Shown: one piece after another, positions 23,761-35,583 of the stretch
Numbering within the stretch: position 1 is the stretch's first letter
Layout: each line of letters opens with the position of its first letter
From: Dipteronia dyeriana
Taxonomy: Eukaryota; Streptophyta; Magnoliopsida; Sapindales; Sapindaceae
Reading direction: 5' to 3'
DNA length: 64,000 nt
Assembly: GCA_032871835.1 (NCBI GenBank)
Contig: CM065297.1
Span: forward strand, 36,829,098 to 36,893,097
Position numbers and translations under genes: made by a program
Notes under the pieces: model-generated
Seen by the model: only the letters and a program-made list of their open reading frames with translations
Databases searched by the model: none
Told to the model about the DNA's origin: nothing

Positions 23761-23771
23761 AAGTGGGAGAT
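23761..23771 (+). promoter_or_regulatory. Polypurine tract of A2
   Basis: AAGTGGGAGAT directly before the 3' LTR. The same sequence precedes the 3' LTRs of A3 (38334-38344), A4 (55003-55013) and, with one change, A5 (46091-46101, minus). Confidence 0.9.
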
Positions 23772-26151
23772 TGTTGGGATTATGCTCGATAGCAAGAGTG
23801 TAATAATGTATTTGACAATTTTTTCATATTAATAAAGTGATTTATAGTTTAACAAATCTTAAAGCATTTATAGTTTAATTATTATAATTGTCAAAAGTAA
23901 ATAATCATAAGGTCAAAAGACGATAAGAAAAGAAGAATTGTTCATACATCTAGATATGTATGAGGTAGACACAATTCTTTAGTTAGTCTTGAAAAATATT
24001 CACAACTTAAGATAGAAGGTTGGGCGCCTTTATCTTGTCAAAGCTGTAGATTCTTTTGCTAGCATTTGAGTGGGATCAAATGTGTTATCATCAGTCTAAA
24101 ATCATCAAAGTGTGGTGTAATTGGGCAAGAGAATCTAGTGCACTAGGTACATAGAATAGGATCACATTGAAATACTTTATCTAGAACCGTCAATGGATAA
24201 AAATTTTCATTTGAAGAGAATCGGAGAGTCTATCTCAATCCTGATATAAATGATGGATTTATGGTTGCAAGTGTTATCGTTTGCGCTATTAATGAGTACG
24301 ATTATATTGCATAGTCTATCCTCGATAGTTTGTTGGTATTCATTTTTTTAATCGATAGAGGACTTGATTTACATATATAGACATCATGGCTCTATTTAAT
24401 AAATGAGACTAGAATACGATCATATGGATGTTTTGAGGTATTGGATATTAAATTTTAACTTTAAATTTTCAATAGTTTCTATTGAAACATGGGTTCTGGA
24501 CAAGTCAAAATATTCAAGTTCAAAATGTGGTCATATGGGTAAATATGGTAACTTGGAGAGCTATAGACGGTGTATGAGCTCTTGGCGATTACTGATATTC
24601 TTCACGAGGATACACTTTCTCCAATAAGGTTGTCTAGGTTATGAATGAGTAACATCAACTTATTCTATCTTTATTTAAGAGTTCAATTTTAGTTCTTTAG
24701 TGGAATGAACTAAAATTAATAGATCAGACCTAAGTGATTCATTTGTTGATTGTGATTGGGTTGTGTCTATTGGAGCTTAAATTTAGATAGCCCGCCAAGA
24801 TCCCCAATCCACACGAACTTGCATGGATCACTTTATATATTCTACCGGACAAATTTAGGGGTCCATCAAAAATTGTATTGAGGCATGTGGACTTGTTTCT
24901 TTTGTAAGAATTGGTCTAGTTTACATCTGGACTTTTTATTATGGTCCAATGGATTTAATAAAATAAGAAAAATAATATATTGACCCATGTATATGAATTG
25001 GGCGACAAAGCTATATATTTTAGCTTAATTATTTTATTATTTTATTATTATTTAATTAAATGGAAATTAATTAAATTGGTAATTAATTAATTATTTATTT
25101 AAAAGTCAAAATCTTTTTCCTAGTAGGAATTGGTCTCCTAATCTTATACTATTGTTGGTAGTATAATTAATATTATAAACTATATTTGATAAATAGATAA
25201 ATAAAAGGAATTATTTATCTAGTCAAATTAGGAAATATTTAATATGGTTACAAATACACTATTGAGTTGGATTAGGAGTCTTGGTGTAGGATAGAATTCT
25301 TTTTAGAAAAGGATTCTTGGTTACCAAGTAAATCTACCTATGGATAGAACTCTTTTTTGAAAAGGATTCTTAACCACCAAGTAAATCCACCTAAGGAAAG
25401 GATTCTTAACAACCAAGTAAATCAATTTTAGGAAAGGATTTGCGTACCTATTTATACTACCTCTAAATTTTGGCCAAGAGAGGATTTTGAATCACAAAAT
25501 TTCGTGCAAGCCAAAGAGAATTTAGAGAGAGGAAATATTTGGCCATTAGATAATTCTAAGAAGAAAAATTCGGCGAAGCCCTAATTTTTCTAAAAGAGTT
25601 TTCGGCCACCACAGAATTTTTAGTATAGAGATTTCGGTTCTTATTCTAGATAAATTCATCCAATTCTAAAGATTGGTGTGTGAAAATTTGGCAAAGAAGA
25701 AAAGGAAGAAATAACGTTTAGTTTTCGATGGTACACTATTAGCCTTTACATTAAAAGGTTTTGTGTACAACATCGAATCGAGGTTCACGCGAGTTTCAAT
25801 CAAATTGATTGATAATTCACATGTGACCTAACGTTCTTTGTTTTCTTCTTAGAGGATAATTATAACTAACAAAGAAAACGATTTGTTTGTTTCCATCTTC
25901 AGCTATACAATTTAAAGAAATGGAGTCCACACTCTTAGGTGATTCATATTCGTGATTGGAGTGGAAGATCTTACAGATTCAATTCGGCGCTTGTTCAGTC
26001 GTCACGAGAAAAATTTACGACACTTTTTATATACATCAACTAATCTAGGGTTAAGGTTCTTGTTATCAAAAAGGGAAAATTATTATTTATACCGAAACCC
26101 TAAATTTTATATTTTTCTCAAGCTTCTGTTGCATTGGGTTTATTCCCTACA
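23772..26151 (+). repeat. A2 3' LTR (complete, 2,380 bp)
   Basis: TGTTGGGATTATGC start, CCCTACA end. It contains the 74-codon open frame at 24403-24627, a TATA-like CTATTTATACTACC near 25450-25463, and a 3'-splice-site-like stretch near 25866-25905. Best complete reference for family A LTRs here. Confidence 0.93.
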
Positions 26152-26545
26152 ATATCCAAATCTGAAACAACTTCCAGATCACTTAAGAACTTAATGAGCC
26201 AAACAACCTCTTTAGTAGCTTCGTAAGGGGCTACATATTCGGCTTCCATGGTGGAGTCAGCAATGCAAGATTGCTTGATACTTCTCCATACAATGGCTCC
26301 ACAACCTAGGGTGAATACTAATCCAGACGTGGATTTCCAAGAATCCCTTTCTGACTAAAAATTAGAATCCGTGTATCCTAACGGGATCAAACCTGCTCGA
26401 AATACACTAGCATATAGTCTCTCGTTCTCCGAATATACTTGAGAATTATCTTGACAGTAACCCAATGATCCAATCCTGGGTAAGACTGGTATCTGCTGAC
26501 TACTTCCACTGCATATCAGATGTTCGATCTCATGCATAACATGCT
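26152..26545 (-). pseudogene. pol: Copia fragment D: RT end and RNase H
   Basis: The minus strand reads late RT (DHWVTVKIILKY) into RNase H (GYTDSNFQSERDSWKSTSG, then STMEAEYVAPYEATKEVVWL) with stops and frameshifts. Related to family A but clearly diverged, so a separate copia family. Bounded by the A2 3' LTR and gypsy sequence; no LTR seen. Confidence 0.8.
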
Positions 26546-26599
26546 TTCTCCAGTGTGTGGTTAACCAAAGATGGTGTTGATTGCTCTGTTATCTAAATT

Positions 26600-28363
26600 T
26601 CTTCTAAGTCTCCTTTGGCTTCTATCGTGCTTTTCTTTCATGGTGTCCCCGTATTGGTCATCCCCACTTCTAAGAACCATATCGTTGAGATGTTCTTCTC
26701 CGATCAGCATTTCAATATAATGCATCAACCAATAACATTTAGAGGTTTCATGGCCATTATGTTGCTAAAATCTGTAATATTTGGTGGTGTCTCTCCTTGA
26801 AAAGCTAGACTATCTTAGGGGGTTTTTTGTAATTACTTTTGTATTTTGTCACATTCAAGATTACCTCTTGTCCGTTAACCAAATAGGTGTAATTGGTGTA
26901 TTGCCTTTCAAAGTGCTTCCCACCTTTATTGTCGTCCTTGCATCCATATTTTCCTTTTCCACCGTTACCTTTCTGGTCCCTTTTTCCATTATTCTTCGAG
27001 CTGCCGTCTTTGGATTTTTTGTTGCCCTCAAGTAGACCACCAAGTATGAGCTATCTACCATGGGCTATTTGTTCCTCCTCCACCATGGCATATCCCCTGA
27101 CATAATCTACCATGCTTGCGTACGTGTTTGACCTCTTCTGTCTCAGGCTTAGGGTCAAGTGGTTGTGCTGCAAATTGTTATTAAAAGCTGATACTACCGC
27201 GTCATCATTGGGATCATGTACTTCTGACACTTCTTGTTAATCTAGTAAGGTAATCCTTCAACTTCTCATCCTTCCTCTACTTTAAGATTGACAATTATGA
27301 TAAGGATTTCCTTCGTTGGATATTTCCCGTGAACCACCTGGTAAAAGCTTGTACTAGCTCCTCGAAGTTTCTAATGAATAGTGTTGTAAGCCCTCCAAAC
27401 CACCTAGATCCCTGAACTCCCAATGTCCATAGGAACATCCGACACATGAGAGCATCATCATAATCATACTGCGCCATTACTTTCTGATACCTCCTTACAT
27501 GCTTCTGTGGGTCAGTATTGGTTTTAAATTGTTCCATATGCGGTAACCTGAATTTACCCAAAAAATATGTCTGCCTTACGGAATCAATGAATAGACTTCC
27601 GGAGTTACCAATCAGTGGGTTTTCTAGGCTTTATTATTGATCAAAGGCCTCTATTCTTTTAAGAAAGACCTCTTGCTCCCATTTCTGCTCTCCATGCTTA
27701 TTAAACTTCTGGTGGATGTTGAGTTCGTATGGGTACCTGTAACTCGCTCACTGATATAGGCACCGTACGGGTCACGTCTGACCGTAGAGGTTGGGTTTCC
27801 TTTGGCAGATGGTGAGTTTATATTTTCCTCTAGCCGTCATGCCTATCTACCTACTTGGGGTGGGTTTTTAGTCCATCATACGTCCTAACATCTTCCCACG
27901 AACTAGACTCTCTGTGCTCCCTAGTTCCTCGACCTTTTTAGTTGTCGTCTTTTCTGTGTGAACGTTCCCTTCTTTCACGACGCTCTGCCCTATCTCTTCC
28001 AAATTTTTGGGGTGGTCCCCGAATTGTTGCCACTATTTTAGGGCATATCCTGGGATCTTAGGCTACCACCGATATAGAGAGGTGATGCGATGAACTAAGG
28101 TTGGTAGCGGCCATTATACTGATTCTCTTTCTAGAGGTGTCATCAATGACTCACCATAGGGATTCTTAGATTTAATGAAACAAGTGTAGTAAAATACTAG
28201 CGGTTATAGCTACGAATGGAACAGCGTCAGGTCTGGTTTATGGTGGAGTTCTTGTGGATGGTTCTTCTCCAACGGAATTTACATCAAAAGGATTAGAGAC
28301 ATTAGCACCGCGTGAGGCATCGATGTTGTACGGAGATAAACTTTTGTCTTTACTGGTGGCCAT
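26600..28363 (-). pseudogene. gag: Ty3/gypsy element E gag (Tat-like), degenerate
   Basis: ATG at 28363 begins MATSKDKSLSPYNIDASRG, close to a candidate primer site. The Retrotrans_gag domain is readable at 27561-27295 (MEQFKTNTDPQKHVRRYQ, then WFGGL and FEELVQAFTRWF). The C-terminal part lies at about 27100-26850 (basic KGNGGKGKYG stretch, LVNGQEVILNVTKYK in a shifted frame). Many stops. The protein would form the capsid. Lineage is inferred from gag and leader style, with moderate confidence. Confidence 0.75.
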
Positions 28364-28458
28364 GATTTCGTTTCTCACACTCATTCCCTGGAACTAATTA
28401 CTCAAGCTCATTGCTAACGGAGGTTCGACCCTACCTTTTAGCACCAGTTATTTACGTT

Positions 28459-29005
28459 GATTTTTGGGTTAAGATTAATTAATCACTTATTAAACAAGTA
28501 AGTATGAAAAAGCAATTGAACTACAGATCGAATTAACAAAAAAGCACAAGATTTTACTTGGTAAAACCCCTAGGTGGGGAATCATCCATGGTTGCCAATA
28601 ACGGCATGAAGAAATTCAATAAATTGAGAATAATTAAACACAGAATCTCTCTTGCGTGCATGTAAGCTTATTTGGTGTTCACCCCTTATGGGTATTATTA
28701 GGGTATATTTATACATGCATTGAACTTTAATTCTTGATGTACAAGTAATGAAAGTTCCTGTAATTCAATGAAACTCTAACTTATTGGAGCTGTGCTTTCT
28801 TTCTTCCTTATTTTGCATTGATTGTGATTTGACTGTATTAAATCTCTTGCCTAATCCACACTTTGATATCTATAAGGAAATTTACTTCCTCATCAAAGTA
28901 TACTTCTAGTCACCTTATTTAAGTAGGGCTCATTCTCTGCGTGTTATCGTAACTTCATTAAATCTAAGTGATGTCCACGTGTCACATAACCAACCACCTG
29001 TTACA
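28459..29005 (-). repeat. Probable LTR of gypsy element E
   Basis: Minus-strand sequence from TGTAACAGGTGG (29005) to a TCA end near 28459, followed by a TGGTGC primer-site-like sequence (about 28443-28448) and the E gag start. A minus-strand TATA-like TATAAATATACC lies near 28708-28720. Ends are set by motif only; no second LTR exists to confirm them. Confidence 0.5.
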
Positions 29006-30137
29006 CCAGACCAAATTTCCTTTCCCCGATCAGAGGTTTTACTTGGTCACAACCTCTCCCCCGACCATCTTCACCATCCCGATCGAATTTTCTTATCCTA
29101 TCGTGTACGCTATCTTGGTTGGGGGAGGGGGGGGAGGGGTTTGTAGGTTTTCTTTGATCAACTTGTGTTGGTTCGATTTGGTTAACTTTTGGTTATGTGG
29201 CACGCCGACTTTTCTTCTACCAATCTTTAGATTAGATGTTTTTATTTATTTATTTAGTCTTTATTTCTATCTAATTTTCTTATTAGTCAGGGCTAACTTG
29301 AAGCCCTATGAATGATTCTGATTCAATAGACAAGTTTTACGTTTTAATGAAGTATTATTTGTCTTATCTAATTATTTCGATTTCTCCATAAAAGTTGTTT
29401 TTCTATTATCTTTGTTTATTTGATTGACCATCTTAGGAGCATGATTTTAGGATTTATGTTATAGGATAGAGTTCGAATGCCTGACGAACTTATTCTTTCA
29501 TGTAACAATCAATTGGAATAAGACCTAATTAGAGAAATTGATTCATGAATAGCCTAGAATAAATACCATATTTTAGGGTTCATGGGATATTCGTATTCTT
29601 TTGGTACTTAATGGGTTCAAGTTATTAAATCTAGTAAGTACCCATGCTAGGTTATAATTTGCAATACAAGTATTTATGCAAATGCCATGCAATCTACATA
29701 CTAACTAAGAGAGAATAAATACAACTTGTGTGGAATACGCACCGTCTTTTTATGAATACCTTCATCACATTTGATATCTTTAACTTCATTATCGTCTATG
29801 GATTGGATGATTGTTTAGTGGTGGATAGGAGGTCATAACTAGTGTTTTTCAATATATTTGTCCTCATTAGATTTTATGTTGTGTTTTGTTTATTGTTATT
29901 TAATTTTCTTTAGTTTCAATAATCAATTCAAAAACCCCTATTCGTGTGTGTGCGTTAAGTGATTTTGTTTTCTTATTTTTAGTTATAATAGAGTTTTAGA
30001 GTGTTTTAGATAAATTAATTATTTTAGTAGGTAATTAACTCTCTAAGGAAACGACCCTTGCCTTTCTACTGTGCTATCGTTTAGGATTTGTGTACCCGTA
30101 AGGTTTTTATTATTTTCGTTTGCTTATTTTGTACCTA
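29006..30137. other. Non-coding AT-rich stretch, possibly Athila-like LTR/leader
   Basis: No supported coding frame. It starts with a G-rich stretch (about 29119-29140). The sequence near 30048-30110 (GAAACGACCCTTGCC and surroundings) resembles the 3' part of Athila-type LTRs, consistent with the Athila integrase directly downstream. No boundaries could be set. Confidence 0.4.
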
Positions 30138-31220
30138 ATAATGACATTGTGAATTACCTTGCTAATGGAATCATAACAAATGATCTAAGCTCACAAGTAA
30201 GGAAGAGGTTCCTTTCCATTCCCTGACAAAAATTTTGGGATGAGCCATACTTGTTCAAATTTGGCATCGATCAGATCTTTCAAAAATGTATACTAGAGGA
30301 AGACCAACATGATGTGTTGAGATTTTGCCCCAATCTTATCTGTTGATGACATTTTAGTGCAAAGAAGACTGCTCCGAAAGTTCTTCGATCAGGTTTCTTC
30401 AAGACTTCATTATTCAAAGATGCTTATAATTTTTGTATTTCTTGTGATAGGTGCCAGAGTATTGGGAACATTGGAAAAAGGGATGAGATGCCATTATCAA
30501 GTCAACTGGTTGTGTAGATATTCGATGTATGGGGAATTGACTTTATAGGACCTTTCCCATCCTCATATGGGTACAATTACATCTTGGTTATTGTGGATAA
30601 TGTGTCAAAATGGATTGATACAATTGCAACCAAGATGAATGGTAGCCGGGTGGTGGTGAAGTTTATCAAGGAGAATATTTTCATTAGATTTGGTATCCCT
30701 CGTGCAATAATTAGTGACGGTAGAAGCCACTTTTGCAATAAGGTCTTTACCTTGTTGAGGACAAAATATATTTTTAAGCACAAGGTGGCAACCCCGTGTC
30801 ATCCTCTTACATCGAGACATATGGAAGTGAGTAATATGCAAATTAAGCAGATCTTGAAGAAGATAGTGCAACCAAATCAGAAGGATTGATCAATCAAGTT
30901 TAATGATGCCATGTGGGCATATAGAATTGCTTACAAAACTCTGATTGGGATGAGTCCTTACAGGATAGTCTTTGGGAAAGCATGTCACTTGCTAGGGGAG
31001 TTGGAACACAACACATATTAGGCCTTGAAGAAGTTGAATTTCGATTTATGTAAGGCTGGAGAAGAGTGGAGTTTACAAATGAGTGAGCTTTAGGAGCTTC
31101 AAAATAATGCTTATGAGAATGCAAAGATATACAAGAAGAAGACTAAAGAATTACATAATAAGAAGATTCGCCCAACGGAATTCCATCCGGGATTGTTAGT
31201 CCTCTTGCATCATTCACATT
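30138..31220 (+). pseudogene. pol: Ty3/gypsy Athila-like integrase fragment
   Basis: Reads a pre-integrase segment (IVNYLANGII, DEPYLFKFGIDQIF), a damaged H2C2 zinc region, then the integrase core: first Asp in [11 protein letters not shown] (30539-30541), second Asp in [11 protein letters not shown] (30716-30718), Glu in MEVSN (30824-30826). All are in the same frame, with 35 residues between the second Asp and Glu (DD35E). The C-terminal part (WAYRIAYKT, MSPYRIVFGKACHL) is readable with three stops. Gag, protease and RT are absent. It ends at LLHHSHL where LTR F begins. Confidence 0.85.
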
Positions 31221-32732
31221 TGTGATGTGTACGTTTTTGTTGTTAGAAATCGTACGTCAAACAAAATTAATAAAGAACCACAACAATGCCTCAAAAGTTT
31301 ATAAAACTAGTACACTATTACTAAACTAAAACAAAGCATGTAAAGGTAAATATAAATGGTTGGTGTTTTGAAATGTCAGTAGTTGAGATGTAAACTACAA
31401 TTAGGTTAGTTAATCTAAAATGCAATTACTGTGAAATTTAAATATGATGGTTAAGACTAAGGAATTGATGGATCCAAGAAGTGAATTGTGGGCATGTAAC
31501 TTTTTAGATATTAATGCCCATTAATCGATTATAACCAATCTAGATATATAGTATTGGTCATATTCCCTCATGATTTTCGAATCTAGATGTATAGTATTGG
31601 CCGCTCACAAGTGATTGTTTATGAAAGCACATCTATCAAATTAAGGGACTAATCTATTTATAAATTCACCAACCTAGATGTATAGAGTTGATGCTTAACC
31701 TCTCATAAGCAACCAACCTAAATGTATAGAATTGGTCACCCATTTGAGATTAGATAGAAACTGAGATTATTAAATCCGGGTTTGACTTGAGGATGTACTC
31801 TTTTTTGACCCTTCAATTCAACTAAGCTTAAGAAAATTAAATAGATGTATATCCAATCAACTACTTAAATCTTACCCTCAATGAATTAGCAAAGAGAGGA
31901 GTGTGCAATAAAATACCAAATAATGGAAGGAAGCAATTAAATCAGAGAATGAAACATGATTGATAGATTTTTTTGAAGAAATAGAGTGCATTACAAAGCC
32001 CAATATCCACAAGTGTTTCTCATCAATTTCCTAGTTGGATGTTTAGCTACTCTTGACAAAGACAATAAAATAACAAAGAGATGAGATATAGAGAATACCC
32101 ATGTAGAACTCCTCCTTTTTAAAGCTTGATCCATTCTCCAAGTGTCCTTGAGTAGATGATGATGAAGGATGGTTATATTTGGTGGGGGCTGATTCCTAAA
32201 CCTAAGTTAGTGATTAAAGATGAGAGAAAGTGTGTTTGAAAGAGAGAAGAATTAATTCTTAAATCCAAAAATTTTATATTTCGAAAATAAGAAGAAGATA
32301 TATTTTTAGGGCTTCTAAAATAGGTCTTAAAATGCTGATGTGGTAGACAGATCACGTGAAGTACGTTGGTAGGGATCCGTACAATTGCCCCCGTAGTGCC
32401 CTGGAACCAAATTCTCCACCTTCGGTGTGCTGGTACATGCACGACCATAGCGCTGGTGGCACCCGCTTGGTTATAATTCTTTATATTCTTCACTTAGTGC
32501 ATAAGTAGTTGTGTGGGTAAAGAGCCGCACAGTTACCAGCGCACAGCAACTTTCTTGCTTCATCAATTTGGCCCTTTTCCATACAATTTCATGCTCTCCA
32601 ACCTTACTTCCAATTTGTACCTAACTGCCAGCAAACATATAAATCAACCCATAAGATGAAAAAAGCTGCACAAAAACAAGACAAACGAATTAGATTCGAA
32701 GGCCAAATTGTATGGCATTTTTGGCTCGATCA
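31221..32732 (-). repeat. Probable Ty3/gypsy LTR F
   Basis: Minus-strand LTR beginning TGATCGAGCC at 32732, preceded by a purine-rich GGCTTGAGGGTATT that could be its PPT, and ending about 31221 where Athila coding sequence resumes. About 1.5 kb; contains a 45-bp-spaced repeat array. No coding capacity seen. The second LTR is not in the window, so the lower boundary rests on the break in the integrase. Confidence 0.55.
31535..31738. repeat. Short array with 45-bp spacing
   Basis: Four copies of an AACCTAGATGTATAGAATTGG-like motif start near 31535, 31580, 31669 and 31714, i.e. spaced 45, 89 and 45 bp, as for five 45-bp units with one degraded. Confidence 0.75.
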
Positions 32733-33101
32733 AATACCCTCAAGCCAAACCTTTGCTCGTCTTCAAGCAAACCTTAAAATAAAACAAACCAGACACGAAC
32801 AAAAGCATGAGTCAATTTAAAAATTTCCTAGACCCAAAAAAATTGCCGAAATACCAGCTAATTGAGAGATAACAATGGAGAGTGGTAGCGAGGAATAGGT
32901 TAATGCAAAATGTAAGGCACGACAAGGGAAACTTGCATAACACGAGTCCCACAGTTAAAACACCCTTGCCTTGGAAAGCACTCACTCTTACACCTTTAGC
33001 ATAATTCGCTTCGATTATAGGTCCTCACATAGATCTCTCTTCTTTTTCCTCTCAGAATCTAGATTTACACTCGTGCAATATGTATGCAAATGAAGTCATG
33101 T
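32733..33101 (-). other. Internal remnant of element F, non-coding
   Basis: Sequence adjacent to the presumed PPT of F up to the truncated A3 LTR. No coding frame recognised. Confidence 0.4.
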
Positions 33102-33553
33102 AAGGGGAACATTTTGGTATTCAATAGTATACTAATATCCTTTACTTCAAAAGGGTTTTGTGTACAACATTGAATCAAGGTTCACGCGATTTTCAATCAA
33201 ATTGATTGATAATTCACAAGTGACCGGACGTTCTTGTATTTTTCTCTTGGAGGATATTTGTAACTAACAAAGAAAAGATTTTTGCTTTGTCTCCATCCTC
33301 AGGAATACAATTTAAAGAAAGGGAGCTCACACTCCTAGGTGATTCACGTTCATGATTGGATTGGAAGATCTTGCGGAATCAATTCAGCGCTTGTTCAATC
33401 GTCACGTGAAAAAGGTACGATACTTATATATACATCAATTAATCTAGGGTTAAGGTTCTCGTTGCAAAAAAGGGAAATTTTTTATTTATATGCAAACCCT
33501 AATTTCGTTTTTCACACACTTCCGCTGCATTTTTAAACCATGTTTTCCCTACA
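33102..33553 (+). repeat. A3 5' LTR, last ~450 bp only
   Basis: Matches the 3' end of the LTR at 38345-40770 from the AAGGGGAA stretch to CCCTACA at 33553. The rest is missing at the junction with element F. Confidence 0.88.
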
Positions 33554-33565
33554 ATTAGTATAAGT
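33554..33565 (+). promoter_or_regulatory. Degenerate primer binding site of A3
   Basis: ATTAGTATAAG directly after the LTR end, corresponding to ATTGGTATCAG in A4 (41420-41430). Two changes weaken the match to initiator tRNA-Met. Confidence 0.7.
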
Positions 33566-34877
33566 TCCCTTGATTAATTGATGTATGTGTTCGTGAATCT
33601 TTTTCTTTTATTGTATATATGCATGTTTTAGAAAGATATGGCACTCTAGGTATTCGCATATATATTTACATTGGGATGTATGGATATATATATGTTTTAT
33701 ATATGAATTGTTATTGCTCAATTTTGGTCCTAGAATTTCAATGTAATTTTGTTTTGGGATTGTGACAAGAAGGGTGGTCTATTATCGCCATAATTTCCTT
33801 TTTGGTAGTTGCTAAGTTTTTATTTTATTTTGTTGTTGTAAAAAAAAAAAACTGCAGTATTTTGTTATGTAAATTCTTTTGTAATACATTTAAGTTTCGA
33901 AGACTCGAAGGTTTGAAGTATTAGGAGTAACCGGAACAAGTTTGGGACCGTGCAAACCGTAACAACGAACGTGCGTGCGAAGAGTGCGCAACCACATTTG
34001 TTGTGGCATGGGCTGCGTATGGCAGCCCATGGGCTTGTGACATGCGCACGCCCATTGGTAAGGGCAAGGGGTTCGCACGCCCATGGGAGGTAGCAGAGGG
34101 AGTTTGAACGACGAAGGTCGTGTGAAGACTTATTGGCCAAGAAAGAAGTTCTTATTTTCCAAGATATATGTAATTTACTTGTTTTTCTAGGATGGACCAA
34201 AATTGTAGCTATTTATATTTTTGTAAATATTCAAATGTTTGTCATTGTTTGATAACATGTCATATAGAATAAGAGTGTCACTCATATATCTCTTTTGGTA
34301 TGAACATGCATTGAATGGTTTAAGTATCTAAATTGGCATCTAGATAACTTGGTAAATCATTCTTTGGAATTCGATCACACGCCTTAAACAATTAAGTGGG
34401 AGAGGGTGTTTTGGAACACCTACGGCCTCCAAGTTTAGTTGAGCTTTATGTTTCGTGACTGACCTCCCAAGAGGTATTCATAAATGGAATTTAGCAAGAC
34501 ACTTCCTTACAAGGATAGACTAGACAATTAGCCCAAACGATATCTACTCCCTAAGGAGGGATATTCGTGAGGGATTCTATTGAAGGTCGATAACTTGGTA
34601 ACACACTCAATGTGAGTTTGTTAATATCCTCCCAAGAGTTCTTGTTAATAAAAACACAAGGCTAAAATTGAAAACATTGGTTGTTATGTTAACAATTAGG
34701 TGGGACCTAGTCCAACTAGTAAATATTACGAACTCCCAAAGGAGGCATGACATTTATGGGTGTTGGATCACCGTTGAATTTTTACGATTGAATTATTTTA
34801 TTTAATTCAAGATAAATATTCAAAAGTGCTTAATCATGATTATTTACTTATATAATTTTTGTTATTAAAAAGAAATC
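33566..34877 (+). other. A3 leader (untranslated), 1.3 kb
   Basis: Collinear with the A4 leader (41431-42759). It contains a GC-richer segment (about 33935-34110). No coding frame is shared between copies, so it is treated as a 5' untranslated or packaging region. Confidence 0.75.
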
Positions 34878-35330
34878 ATGACCCCATCCCTAATCAATAT
34901 CCTAAAAGATAATACTTTAACTGATGATAATTATGTCACATGGAAAATGAATATTGGGTTGTTGTTGCAAATTGAAAAGTATAAGTTCATTCTGTATATT
35001 CCTTAACCACCAAACTAATGAATCTACTCAGGAGCAAAGAGATGAGTATCAGTAGTGGAAGTCTTTAGATGAGATGGCTAAATGTACGTTACATTATGGC
35101 TATCATCTTTAACGTGTTGCAACAGCAATATGAAGGAATGGAGACTGCTACCGATATTATGATGTCTCTAGACAAGGATTCATATGGTTGGTAAAGTTGC
35201 TACTATTAAAACCCGTTAGAAAGGTCAATAAAAAACACAAGAAAAAGCAACTTGGGCCTTTTTTTTTAGAAGGAGACCAAGAAAGTAACCAAGATCAAAG
35301 GGAAATGTTTCCTTTGTGGTGAAAAGGGTC
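34878..35330 (+). pseudogene. gag: A3 gag, internally deleted
   Basis: ATG at 34878 starts MTPSLINILKDNTL, with the WKMNIGLLLQ segment following; a stop falls after about 42 codons. At about 35170 it jumps from the MSLD region to the segment before the zinc knuckle, about 300 bp shorter than A2. Frameshifted. Confidence 0.85.
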
Positions 35331-35583
35331 AAAGGAATAGACTGAATAAGAATGAATTGAACTTACATTAGGCAATGGAGCGTTGGTGTCTACTAGTGTA
35401 GTGGGAGTTATTAGAATCAATTTTGATTATTATAGGCATTTAGTTTTAATAAACGTTTATTATGTACCACAATTCAAGAAGAATTTAATTTCGGTCTCTT
35501 GTCTAAATAAATTTGGATAGTCGGTTACTTTTAATAAAGGTTTTATTATTAGTAAGAATAACAAATTTGTTTGGAAAGGTACA
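35305..35583 (+). pseudogene. pol: A3 truncated knuckle and protease remnant
   Basis: CFLCGEKGQRNRLNKNE with the same TCAA-filled 51-codon deletion as A2 and A4, so the protease active site is absent. A frameshift follows shortly after; YYVPQFKKNLISVSCLNKF is readable in another frame. Confidence 0.85.

Larger units (their letters stand above)
9932..26151 (+). mobile_element. Element A2: family A copia element, interrupted by element C
   Basis: Plus-strand element: partial 5' LTR (9932-11797), leader remnant, gag, protease-less pol, integrase, RT (split by C at 14814-22647), RNase H, PPT and complete 3' LTR (23772-26151). Without C it is about 8.4 kb. The 5' LTR has lost its 3' part together with the primer site. 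The flanks (TTGAT left, ATATC right) show no target duplication, so one end has probably been rearranged. Confidence 0.85.

Noticed and set aside
26861..27105. Overlapping open frames on both strands that could look like small genes
   Set aside because: They are shadows of the degenerate gypsy gag on the minus strand; no start context or separate domain.
29320..30130. DNA transposon or Helitron
   Set aside because: No terminal inverted repeats, transposase or Rep/helicase motifs were seen; Athila-like LTR or leader sequence is more likely.
33865..34200. Minus-strand 111-codon frame in the A3 leader
   Set aside because: The matching region of A4 (41701-41997) does not keep the same frame or length; it lies in untranslated leader.
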